This document shows, piece after piece, positions 1-6,223 of a stretch of DNA of 6,701 nucleotides (positions are counted from its first letter, which is position 1; each line of letters begins with the position of its first letter). The notes under the pieces are model-generated. The model saw only the letters and a program-made list of their open reading frames with translations, made no database searches and was not told the DNA's origin. The translations under genes were made by a program, and so were the position numbers. The stretch is taken from contig VMCO01000159.1 of assembly GCA_008081325.1 (NCBI GenBank), forward strand, positions 1 through 6,701, read 5' to 3'. The stretch comes from Flavobacteriaceae bacterium (GTDB lineage Bacteria; Bacteroidota; Bacteroidia; Flavobacteriales; Flavobacteriaceae).

Positions 1-82
1 CAATATTAGATAGCAGAAGTTTTGACATTACAAGAAATTCTGCACCATTTGAAAATAGTTTAGTTTCTAATCTTTTTTTCAT
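1..82 (-). CDS. Hypothetical protein, N-terminal fragment cut by the left edge
   Basis: An ATG at 82-80 on the minus strand opens a frame with no stop to the window edge, giving 27 codons that begin MKKRLETKLFSNGAEFLVM and continue SKLLLSNI. The composition is plausible for a real gene: a basic start, then an amphipathic helix with the pattern GAEFLVMxxLLL. That pattern vaguely recalls the first helix of some PD-(D/E)XK nuclease-like proteins, but 27 residues cannot establish a family and no catalytic residue is in view. The gene lies 65 bases downstream of the mnmE stop on the same strand, so it may be the third gene of the rhomboid-mnmE unit or have its own promoter. That gap (83-147) is AT-rich, and I see neither a clear terminator hairpin nor a convincing TAnnTTTG box in it. 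The frame could still be a chance ORF. Confidence 0.5.
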   Translation of the reverse strand, partial: MKKRLETKLFSNGAEFLVMSKLLLSNI

Positions 83-147
83 ATCTATAATTTACAATAA
101 TTAATTTTATTTAATTATATTTACACAACTACTTGACTATCAACAAC

Positions 148-1533
148 TTACTTACCAATACAGAATTTTGAAAAGATGTTTCCAAGTATTTCATCATTTG
201 AAATCTCTCCAGTAAGTTCCCCTAAAAAGTATATAGCCTGTTTTATGTCAATTGCTAATAAATCTGAAGACACTTTATTAGATATTGACGATTTAACCTT
301 ATGAATTTCCTCATAGGTCTTATTTAACAAATCATAATGTCTAGAGTTAGAAATAGTTGAATTATCAATTTGACCTGTCAAATTATTAATATACAGTGTA
401 ATTTCATTTCTTAACTTATCAATATTTGATTTATTTTTTGCACTGATTAAAATTGGTTTAAATTTTTCTAATTCATCAATTGAGGTTTCAGATTTAATAT
501 CATTTTTATTGAGTAACGTAATAAGTTTGGTATTAGGAAACTTGTTTTCAATATCTTCTAAGTAATTATGATAATAATTTAATTTTTCATCATCTAAATC
601 TGAGTAGTCAATCAAAAAAATAATGATTTCTGATTCATTCATTTTTTTAAAAGTCCTTTCAATTCCTATACTCTCTATTTCATCATCTGTAGATCTTATA
701 CCAGCTGTGTCTATAAACCTGCAATTTACCCCGTTAATATTTATTTGATCTTCAATTGTATCCCTTGTTGTTCCAGCTATTGAACTAACTATTGCACGAT
801 CTTCGTTTAACAAGGTATTTAAAAGTGTGGATTTTCCTGTATTTGGTTCACCAACAATAGCTATCGGAATACCATTTTTAATAACATTTCCTGTCTTGAA
901 TGAATCGATTAATTTTTTTAAACTAACAGTGATTTTATCTAATAAATTATTTAATTCTTTCATATTTGCAAACTCTACATCCTCCTGAGAGAAATCCAAT
1001 TCTAACTCAATTAAAGAAGCAAAATTTACAAGTTCAGTTCTTAGCATATTGATATCATTTTTAAAACCACCTCGCATTTGATTCATAGCTAATCGATGCG
1101 ATGCCTCAGAATTACTAGAAATTAAATCAGCAACTGATTCAGCCTGACTCAAGTCCATCTTACCGTTTAAAAAAGATCGTAATGTAAATTCACCAGGTTT
1201 TGCAACCCTACATTCAAAATTCAATAAAAGCTGAATAATTGATTCCTGAATAAAAACACTTCCATGACATGAAATTTCAACTAAATCCTCACCAGTGTAA
1301 GATTTTGGATTTTTAAAAACAGTGATTAGCACCTTATCAACTACCCTGTCATTGTCTTTAATGTATCCAAGCTGTACACAGTTAGGTTTTTGATTAATTA
1401 ATTTAGTATTATCAAAACCAGAAAAGATATTATCAACAATTGAGATACTTTCAGGTCCAGAAACTCTTATCATAGAAATAGCCCCAATTCCTGAAGGTGT
1501 AGCTAAAGCCAATATATTATCATTCTTTATCAA
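148..1533 (-). CDS. mnmE: tRNA uridine-5-carboxymethylaminomethyl modification GTPase MnmE (TrmE)
   Basis: MnmE works with MnmG in the cytoplasm to place the (carboxymethyl)aminomethyl group on C5 of the wobble uridine (U34) of certain tRNAs, using a folate cofactor and GTP hydrolysis. The 461 residues match the usual family length and show all three parts. The N-terminal folate-binding domain (about 1-118) opens with ILALATPSGIGAISMIRVSG. A helical region follows, with a Ras-like G domain inserted at about 220-380: G1 GEPNTGKST (228-236), G2 GTTRDT (254-259), G3 DTAG (275-278), G4 NKND (342-345) and G5 SAK (364-366). The C-terminus is the hallmark CIGK, whose Cys458 is the conserved family cysteine. 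The start is TTG (1533-1531). An in-frame stop lies just three codons upstream, and the family's conserved N-terminus begins right here, so no ATG start is available. The TTG overlaps the rhomboid TGA stop as TTGA, which suggests translational coupling. Confidence 0.97.
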   Translation of the reverse strand: MIKNDNILALATPSGIGAISMIRVSGPESISIVDNIFSGFDNTKLINQKPNCVQLGYIKDNDRVVDKVLITVFKNPKSYTGEDLVEISCHGSVFIQESIIQLLLNFECRVAKPGEFTLRSFLNGKMDLSQAESVADLISSNSEASHRLAMNQMRGGFKNDINMLRTELVNFASLIELELDFSQEDVEFANMKELNNLLDKITVSLKKLIDSFKTGNVIKNGIPIAIVGEPNTGKSTLLNTLLNEDRAIVSSIAGTTRDTIEDQININGVNCRFIDTAGIRSTDDEIESIGIERTFKKMNESEIIIFLIDYSDLDDEKLNYYHNYLEDIENKFPNTKLITLLNKNDIKSETSIDELEKFKPILISAKNKSNIDKLRNEITLYINNLTGQIDNSTISNSRHYDLLNKTYEEIHKVKSSISNKVSSDLLAIDIKQAIYFLGELTGEISNDEILGNIFSKFCIGK

Positions 1534-2159
1534 ACCGATTTAGATTTAATGTAAAAATAAACAATAGGTATTAATAGAATTAAAACAGTGAATGAATTAG
1601 TTATAACAATCATAGGTGATATAAAAATTGTTGTGAAAAAACCTGCAATTGCTCCACCTAAATGAGCCTCATGTCCAATATTATCATTAACTCTTTTCAT
1701 TGAATAGATCGAATAAAACAAATAACCTAAACCAAATATGTATCCAGGCATTGGTAAAACAAAAAATATTAAGGTCATATCAGGGTTTAACAAAATAGCA
1801 GAATATACTATTCCCATAACAGCACCGCTTGCTCCGACTGCGCTATAATTTGGGTTATTTGAATTAAACCTGTAGGTAAGCCAATTTCCAAAAATCAAAC
1901 TAACAAAATAAATTATCAAAAAATTTATTTCTCCAACTCTGAAAATTACAGAGTCTACAAAAAAGAAAAGTGTAAACATATTTACAATTAGATGGGTGGT
2001 ATCAACATGTAAAAATCCAGATGAAAAGTATCTTATTTTATCTCCTTTTTTTATATAGTATGGGCTAAATTTATATCTATTAAAGAAAATACGATTTTTG
2101 AAACCCTTATAAGAGAAAAATATATTTGATATAATTATTAAGATTGCAACAGAGTTCAC
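1530..2159 (-). CDS. Rhomboid family intramembrane serine protease
   Basis: Rhomboids cut transmembrane substrates inside the inner membrane with a Ser-His dyad; the substrate here is unknown. Numbering from the GTG at 2159 (209 residues), the catalytic serine is Ser111 in GASG and the histidine is His166 in EAHLGGAIAG. The second-helix motif HxxxxHLxxNM is present with His51, His56 and Asn60, the family's oxyanion-stabilising positions. Hydrophobic segments lie near 3-15, 57-75, 80-97, 106-124, 128-152 and 165-181 (the six-helix core), with a seventh at about 189-205. The open frame extends to a TTG at 2204, adding 15 residues. I prefer GTG because the protein then begins MNSVAILIIIS...SYKGF like flavobacterial relatives as I remember them, and because a TATATTTG promoter box (2187-2180) lies inside the longer version. 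The gene is followed by mnmE with a 4-base overlap, so the two are probably co-transcribed; no functional link is obvious. Confidence 0.92.
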   Translation of the reverse strand: MNSVAILIIISNIFFSYKGFKNRIFFNRYKFSPYYIKKGDKIRYFSSGFLHVDTTHLIVNMFTLFFFVDSVIFRVGEINFLIIYFVSLIFGNWLTYRFNSNNPNYSAVGASGAVMGIVYSAILLNPDMTLIFFVLPMPGYIFGLGYLFYSIYSMKRVNDNIGHEAHLGGAIAGFFTTIFISPMIVITNSFTVLILLIPIVYFYIKSKSV

Positions 2160-2179
2160 AGAAAATATATAAATGATGT

Positions 2180-2187
2180 CAAATATA
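2180..2187 (-). promoter_or_regulatory. Putative -7 promoter box for the rhomboid-mnmE unit
   Basis: Read on the minus strand this is TATATTTG, an exact match to the Bacteroidota -7 consensus TAnnTTTG. It would put transcription start near 2173, about 14 bases before the preferred GTG start at 2159. The -33 element is poor: the nearest TTG (2204-2202) is only 14 bases from the box, shorter than the usual spacing of roughly 17-23. This is inferred from sequence alone; in AT-rich DNA a match of this kind can arise by chance. Confidence 0.45.
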
Positions 2188-2190
2188 ATA

Positions 2191-2198
2191 TATATTTG
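2191..2198 (+). promoter_or_regulatory. Putative -7 promoter box for the acyltransferase gene
   Basis: TATATTTG matches the Bacteroidota -7 consensus TAnnTTTG exactly. Transcription would begin near 2204-2205, about ten bases before the preferred GTG start at 2214. No TTG is present at the expected -33 spacing, so only half of the promoter is recognisable. The last three bases (2196-2198) are the TTG that opens the longest reading frame of the downstream gene, and a start codon upstream of the transcription start could not be used. Confidence 0.5.
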
Positions 2199-2202
2199 CC
2201 TC

Positions 2203-2208
2203 AAAGGA
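2203..2208 (+). promoter_or_regulatory. Possible ribosome binding site that decides the acyltransferase start
   Basis: AAAGGA lies five bases before the GTG at 2214, a good Shine-Dalgarno match and spacing. It lies downstream of the alternative TTG start at 2196, so it favours GTG. Bacteroidota generally make little use of Shine-Dalgarno pairing, and no other gene in this window has one, so the match may be coincidental. Confidence 0.35.
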
Positions 2209-2213
2209 ATTTA

Positions 2214-3095
2214 GTGAATTTACTAGTATACATAATTGTATATCCATTTATGTGGATTATTTCAAAAATGAGTTTCAGATTACTTTACTTATTTTCAGAC
2301 TTTATGTATTATGTATTGTATTATATTTTTTCTTACAGAAAAAAAGTTGTTAGAGAAAATCTAAAACTTGCATTCCCTGAAATGTCTTCGTTGGAAAGAA
2401 CCAAAATCGAAAAGAAATATTACAAATATCTTGCTGATATTTTTCTTGAGTCTTTTAAGTCTATGAATATATCCGAAGATGAAATGAAAAAAAGATACAA
2501 GTTTAAAAACCCTGAACTCTTAGATAAAATTTATGACAAAAAACAAAACTTAATATTAATTGCAGGTCATTACTGTAGTTGGGAATGGGTGTTTATCCTT
2601 GATAGATTCACGAAATATAAGATAAATGCTATTTATAAGAAGCTTTCTAACAAATATTTCGATAGTTGGGCAAAGAAAAACAGAAGTAAATATAACGGAG
2701 ATTTAATCTCAACTAAGGATACTTTTCGTGAAATTTTAAAAAAATCTAAAACATCTGAATTAAACCTATACGGATTCGCATCTGATCAGTCACCAAGAAA
2801 GAATAAAGCAACTTATTGGGGTGAATTTTTAAACAATTACGTTCCAATACATGTAGGTGCTGAAATAATTGCCAAAAAATACAATATGGCCGTTGTTTTT
2901 ATGGATGTACAAAAAATTAAACGTGGTTTTTATGAAGTTTCCTTTAAAACAATTACTGAAGAACCAAAAAAATTTAAGGATTTTGAAATTACTGACAAAT
3001 TCATAGATCTTCTAGAAAAACAAATAACTAATAAACCCGAATACTACACCTGGACTCACAAGAGATTTAAACACAGAAAAAGCCTTATTAACTAA
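2214..3095 (+). CDS. LpxL/HtrB-type lipid A biosynthesis (lysophospholipid) acyltransferase
   Basis: This family transfers a fatty acyl chain from acyl-ACP onto a lipid A precursor at the inner face of the inner membrane, adding a secondary chain. From the GTG at 2214 the protein has 293 residues, normal for the family. A hydrophobic N-terminal anchor (about 2-40, MNLLVYIIVYPFMW onward) is followed by the basic motif YRKKVVRENL. The catalytic HX4E motif is HYCSWE (His119, Glu124). Further conserved stretches are FASDQSP (about 188-194), VGAEIIAKKYN (about 214-224), and the C-terminal WTHKRFKHR (from Trp280). The start follows flavobacterial homologs as remembered, which begin at NLLVYII; the open frame runs back to a TTG at 2196 inside a promoter box. 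The 3' end overlaps convergent glmM by 8 bases. Relatives in Bacteroidota also acylate other lipids (for example in flexirubin or amino-lipid pathways), so lipid A is the likely but unproven substrate. Confidence 0.92.
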   Translation: MNLLVYIIVYPFMWIISKMSFRLLYLFSDFMYYVLYYIFSYRKKVVRENLKLAFPEMSSLERTKIEKKYYKYLADIFLESFKSMNISEDEMKKRYKFKNPELLDKIYDKKQNLILIAGHYCSWEWVFILDRFTKYKINAIYKKLSNKYFDSWAKKNRSKYNGDLISTKDTFREILKKSKTSELNLYGFASDQSPRKNKATYWGEFLNNYVPIHVGAEIIAKKYNMAVVFMDVQKIKRGFYEVSFKTITEEPKKFKDFEITDKFIDLLEKQITNKPEYYTWTHKRFKHRKSLIN

Positions 3096-4467
3096 AGTTT
3101 TTAATTTCAGAAATGAATCTTGATGATAAATCATTAGCAGTATTTTGAGATTTTGCCTCTGAATATACCCTTACAATAGGCTCAGTATTACTTTTTCTAA
3201 GCTGAACCCATGAATCTTCAAAATCAATTTTTAAACCGTCAATGCTATTTAATTTTTGATTTGAATACTTAAGCTTTATATTTTCGATAATTGCATCTAC
3301 ATCTAAGCCCTTACTTAATTCAACCTTATCTTTTGACATATAATAATTTGGGTATTTATCTCTAAGCTGTGAACATGAAATATCTAACCCAGCTAGGTGT
3401 GTAAGAAAAAGAGCTATACCCACTAAGGCATCACGTCCATAATGAAGTTCCGGTAAAATTATTCCTCCATTTCCTTCACCACCTATAACAGCATTTTTTT
3501 CTTTCATCATTTCAACTACATTTACTTCTCCCACAGCACTTGCAAAATAATTACACCCATTTAATTCTGTTATGTCTTTGAGAGCTCTAGAGGAACTTAA
3601 ATTACTTACTGTGTTTCCGGGATTATTTTTTAAAAAATAATCAGCACAGGCAACTAAAGTATATTCTTCTCCAAATACTTCTCCGTTTTCAGAAACAAAA
3701 GCTAAACGATCAACATCAGGATCCACTACTATACCCAAATCAGCTTGTTCATTTACCACTAGTTTTGATAAGTCGGTCAAATTTTCCTTTAAAGGTTCAG
3801 GATTATGTGGAAACTCTCCGTTAGGATCACAATAAAGCTTTACTACATTAACACCTAACTTTTTTAATAAATTAGGAACAGCTATTCCACCAGTTGAATT
3901 TACTGCATCAACTACTATCTTAAATCCTTTACTTTTGATTAAATCCACATCAACACATGGTAGGTTAATAATCATATCGGTATGAACATCGATATAATTA
4001 TCTTTAAATTCAACTATCCCCAGTTTATAAGTATTATTTTCAGAAGGGTTTGAATTGGCAATTTTCAACAGATTTTCACCATCTTTAGCGTTTATAAATT
4101 CACCTTTATTGTTTAACAACTTTAATGCATTCCAGTTTCTTGGATTATGACTTGCAGTAATTATTATTCCTGCGTCTGCTTTTTCTAAAGGAACAGCAAT
4201 TTCAACTGTTGGTGTTGTTGATAAATCTAGACAAATCACATTAACTCCCATTTTAGTCAAAGTATCAAGAACTAAATCTTGCACCATTTTACCAGAAACC
4301 CTTGCGTCTCTTCCAACAACAATTTTATTGTTAATAATGTAATTCTCACTTTTAAGCCAAACAACAAATGACCTCGTGTATAACACTATATCTTCTTTGG
4401 TTAAATCCTCACCTTTTCTTTCTCCGATAGTACCTCTAATTCCTGAAATTGATTTTATAAGTGGCAT
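3088..4467 (-). CDS. glmM: Phosphoglucosamine mutase, alpha-D-phosphohexomutase family
   Basis: GlmM interconverts glucosamine-6-phosphate and glucosamine-1-phosphate in the cytoplasm, on the route to UDP-GlcNAc for peptidoglycan and LPS. From the ATG at 4467 it has 459 residues, close to the family's usual length. The four-domain landmarks are in order: N-terminal SISGIRGTIG (6-15); the catalytic phosphoserine loop TASHNP with Ser106; the metal-binding loop DPDVDR (249-254, Asp249/251/253); the sugar-specificity loop GGEGNGG (329-335); and the phosphate-binding loop RKSNTEPIVR (424-433). The sugar loop differs from the GGEQSGH of E. coli GlmM. It resembles the form I associate with Bacteroidota proteins annotated GlmM, so a phosphomannomutase or phosphoglucomutase activity is the main alternative. 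The open frame extends six codons to a TTG at 4485, but conserved homology begins at MPLIKSISGIRG. That TTG lies inside a TATATTTG promoter box, so ATG is preferred. Confidence 0.93.
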   Translation of the reverse strand: MPLIKSISGIRGTIGERKGEDLTKEDIVLYTRSFVVWLKSENYIINNKIVVGRDARVSGKMVQDLVLDTLTKMGVNVICLDLSTTPTVEIAVPLEKADAGIIITASHNPRNWNALKLLNNKGEFINAKDGENLLKIANSNPSENNTYKLGIVEFKDNYIDVHTDMIINLPCVDVDLIKSKGFKIVVDAVNSTGGIAVPNLLKKLGVNVVKLYCDPNGEFPHNPEPLKENLTDLSKLVVNEQADLGIVVDPDVDRLAFVSENGEVFGEEYTLVACADYFLKNNPGNTVSNLSSSRALKDITELNGCNYFASAVGEVNVVEMMKEKNAVIGGEGNGGIILPELHYGRDALVGIALFLTHLAGLDISCSQLRDKYPNYYMSKDKVELSKGLDVDAIIENIKLKYSNQKLNSIDGLKIDFEDSWVQLRKSNTEPIVRVYSEAKSQNTANDLSSRFISEIKNFS

Positions 4468-4482
4468 TATAATTGTTTTTTG

Positions 4483-4490
4483 CAAATATA
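4483..4490 (-). promoter_or_regulatory. Putative -7 promoter box for glmM
   Basis: On the minus strand this reads TATATTTG, an exact TAnnTTTG match, about 15 bases before the glmM ATG at 4467. Predicted transcription start is near 4476, leaving a leader of about ten bases, similar to the arrangement at the acyltransferase gene. No TTG occurs at the -33 position; a run of T lies about 20 bases upstream. The box's final TTG is the spurious longest-frame start of glmM. Confidence 0.5.
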
Positions 4491-4516
4491 CTTTTAATTA
4501 TACTAGAGTAAAAAAT

Positions 4517-4524
4517 TGAATTTG
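4517..4524 (+). promoter_or_regulatory. Weak candidate -7 box for the ggt-uvrA unit
   Basis: TGAATTTG differs from TAnnTTTG at one position and would start transcription near 4530, about 18 bases before the ggt TTG start. There is no TTG at -33 spacing. A second one-mismatch candidate, TAAATTCG, overlaps just downstream at 4525-4532. The 80-base divergent gap (4468-4547) must hold the start signals of both glmM and ggt, but the exact plus-strand site cannot be settled by eye. Confidence 0.2.
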
Positions 4525-4547
4525 TAAATTCGGACAAAATATTAACA

Positions 4548-6218
4548 TTGAAATACATTTTTAAATACAGCTTTGTTTTACTTCTTTTTCTATCATGTAA
4601 AAACAACAACGAAGGTGTTCTTGCTAAGAACGGAATGGTTGTTTCTGCAAGACAAGAAGCTAGTAAAATTGGTGTTGAAGTTTTAAAAAAAGGTGGTAAC
4701 GTATTTGACGCGATGGTTGCAACTGAATTAGCATTAGCAGTTTCATACCCTTCTGCTGGTAATATTGGTGGTGGTGGATTTATGGTTTTTAGAAAATCAG
4801 ATGGAACAACAGGGGCGCTGGATTACAGAGAAAGAGCTCCTATAAATTCTACAAGTGATATGTACTTAGACGAAAATAATAACATTATAGAAGGTCTTAG
4901 TATGATTGGAGGGCTAGCTGTGGGAGTGCCAGGCACAATAGCTGGAGTTTTTGAAGCTCATGAAAAATATGGATCTCTTGATATAGATGAGTTAATTAAT
5001 CCCGTGATAGATTTAGCCAGAAACGGAGTAATCGTCACTGAGAATCAAAAAAATAGAATTAATGAAAATCGAAAATATTTTCAACTTGCAAATAAATCGA
5101 AAATACTTTTTGATAATGATTTTAAAACCAACGATACTATAAAATACCCAAATCTTGCCTCTACTCTTGAAAAAATTATGATTAACGGAAGAGATGAGTT
5201 CTATAAAGGTGAAACTGCAAAAAAATTAGTTGAATTTATTCAGAATAACGGAGGAATAATATCAATGCAAGATTTAGAAGCATATGAACCAGTTTGGAGG
5301 GATCCAATAATTTTTAATTACGAGGGGTTAAAAATTATATCTATGTCTCCTCCTTCTAGTGGAGGAATCTGTATTAATCAAATTATGAAAATGATTGAGC
5401 CATATGATTTGGTCAATTATGGACACAATTCTTCAGATTATATAAAGCTACTTGTTGAAGCTGAAAGAAGATCTTTTGCAGATAGAAGTCATTTTCTTGG
5501 AGATCCCGATTTTATTAAAATTCCTGTGAAAAAACTAACTAATAAAGAATACTTAGTAAGCAGAATGAATGACTTTTCATTTAACCAACCTACTGATTCA
5601 AATAATATAGGTTACGGAGATATTCAAGTTATTGAAAGCGATGAAACCACACATTACTCAATTGTAGATCAATACGGAAATGCATTAGCGGTAACTACAA
5701 CTTTAAATGGAACTTTTGGATCAAAATTATATTCAAATGAATTGGGTTTTTTCTTGAATAATGAAATGGATGATTTTTCTAGTAAACCAGGATACCCAAA
5801 CATGTATGGTTTGATTGGTGGTGAAGCAAATAAAATAGAACCCAAAAAGAGAATGTTAAGTTCAATGACTCCGACGATAGTTGAAAAAAATGGTGAATTA
5901 TATATGACTTTAGGTACACCAGGTGGCTCAACAATTATCACCTCTGTTGTTCAAACAATTTTAAATGTACATGAGTTTAATATGACAATGCAGGAAGCTG
6001 TAAATTCTCCAAGATTTCATCATCAATGGAAGCCAGATTCTATAAGAATAGAATCTGATTATTTCAATAACAAGGTGAAAGATGAATTACTTAAATCAGG
6101 CTACAGGTTAACCGATAAAGGATCTATTGGTAGAGTTGATGGCATATTAGTTAAAAAAGGCAAAACACTTGAAGGAGGTGCTGATAAAAGAGGTGATGAC
6201 ACCGCTGTAGGTTTTTAA
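4548..6218 (+). CDS. ggt: Gamma-glutamyltransferase (glutathione hydrolase), predicted lipoprotein
   Basis: GGT removes or transfers the gamma-glutamyl group of glutathione and related compounds. It is made as a proenzyme that cuts itself so that a threonine becomes the N-terminal nucleophile. The 556 residues are full length. A lipoprotein signal (1-16, two lysines, hydrophobic core, LFLSC) ends at Cys17, so the enzyme is probably lipid-anchored in the envelope. The substrate-binding YRERAP segment is present. The predicted cleavage is Glu366/Thr367 in DETTHYS, leaving a 190-residue small subunit. Thr385 and Asn387, Glu406 and Asp409 in NNEMDDFS, Ser438-Ser439 and oxyanion Gly459-Gly460 (GTPGGS) match the known active site. 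Glu406 replaces E. coli Gln430, as in human GGT. The lid loop with Tyr420 is retained, as in E. coli. The start is TTG: no usable start codon lies between it and the upstream in-frame stop, and the next ATG (codon 28) would lose the signal peptide. uvrA follows after 5 bases. Confidence 0.97.
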   Translation: MKYIFKYSFVLLLFLSCKNNNEGVLAKNGMVVSARQEASKIGVEVLKKGGNVFDAMVATELALAVSYPSAGNIGGGGFMVFRKSDGTTGALDYRERAPINSTSDMYLDENNNIIEGLSMIGGLAVGVPGTIAGVFEAHEKYGSLDIDELINPVIDLARNGVIVTENQKNRINENRKYFQLANKSKILFDNDFKTNDTIKYPNLASTLEKIMINGRDEFYKGETAKKLVEFIQNNGGIISMQDLEAYEPVWRDPIIFNYEGLKIISMSPPSSGGICINQIMKMIEPYDLVNYGHNSSDYIKLLVEAERRSFADRSHFLGDPDFIKIPVKKLTNKEYLVSRMNDFSFNQPTDSNNIGYGDIQVIESDETTHYSIVDQYGNALAVTTTLNGTFGSKLYSNELGFFLNNEMDDFSSKPGYPNMYGLIGGEANKIEPKKRMLSSMTPTIVEKNGELYMTLGTPGGSTIITSVVQTILNVHEFNMTMQEAVNSPRFHHQWKPDSIRIESDYFNNKVKDELLKSGYRLTDKGSIGRVDGILVKKGKTLEGGADKRGDDTAVGF

Positions 6219-6223
6219 GCAAT

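Larger units (their letters stand above)
2180..2198. repeat. 19-bp perfect inverted repeat between divergent genes
   Basis: The sequence CAAATATAATATATATTTG consists of two 8-base arms in perfect inverted symmetry around the spacer ATA. Each arm is also a TAnnTTTG box facing outward on its own strand, so the repeat is a pair of back-to-back promoter boxes serving the rhomboid gene on the left and the acyltransferase gene on the right. It could equally act as the operator for a dimeric regulator, or RNA polymerase binding could be mutually exclusive between the two directions. It is entirely A/T except for the outer C and G, so no strong RNA hairpin is expected. Confidence 0.6.

Noticed and set aside
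121..147. Possible terminator after mnmE (TTGACTATCAA, 133-143)
   Set aside because: The arms are only 4 bases around a 3-base loop, with no GC-rich stem and no adjacent T-run in the right place, so this is not a credible intrinsic terminator.
2160..2204. N-terminal extension of the rhomboid to the TTG at 2204
   Set aside because: The extra 15 residues are not part of the family N-terminus as I remember it, and they contain a TATATTTG promoter box that would lie upstream of transcription start for the GTG version. The start is preferred, not proven.
4501..4510. TACTAGAGTA in the glmM/ggt gap as a small hairpin or operator
   Set aside because: The 4-base arms with a 2-base loop are too short to fold. 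A similar TACTAGTA at 2221-2228 lies inside the acyltransferase coding region, consistent with chance.
4543..4550. TAACATTG at the ggt start read as a -7 promoter box, with TTG at 4522-4524 as -33 (18-base spacing)
   Set aside because: Transcription would then begin near 4556, after the TTG start codon. The gene would lose its lipoprotein signal, and no other start codon could replace it.
5669..5941. A 90-codon minus-strand open frame inside ggt
   Set aside because: It lies wholly antisense to the most conserved part of ggt (from the catalytic threonine to the GTPGGS motif), shows no recognisable domain, and is explained by the codon pattern of the real gene.
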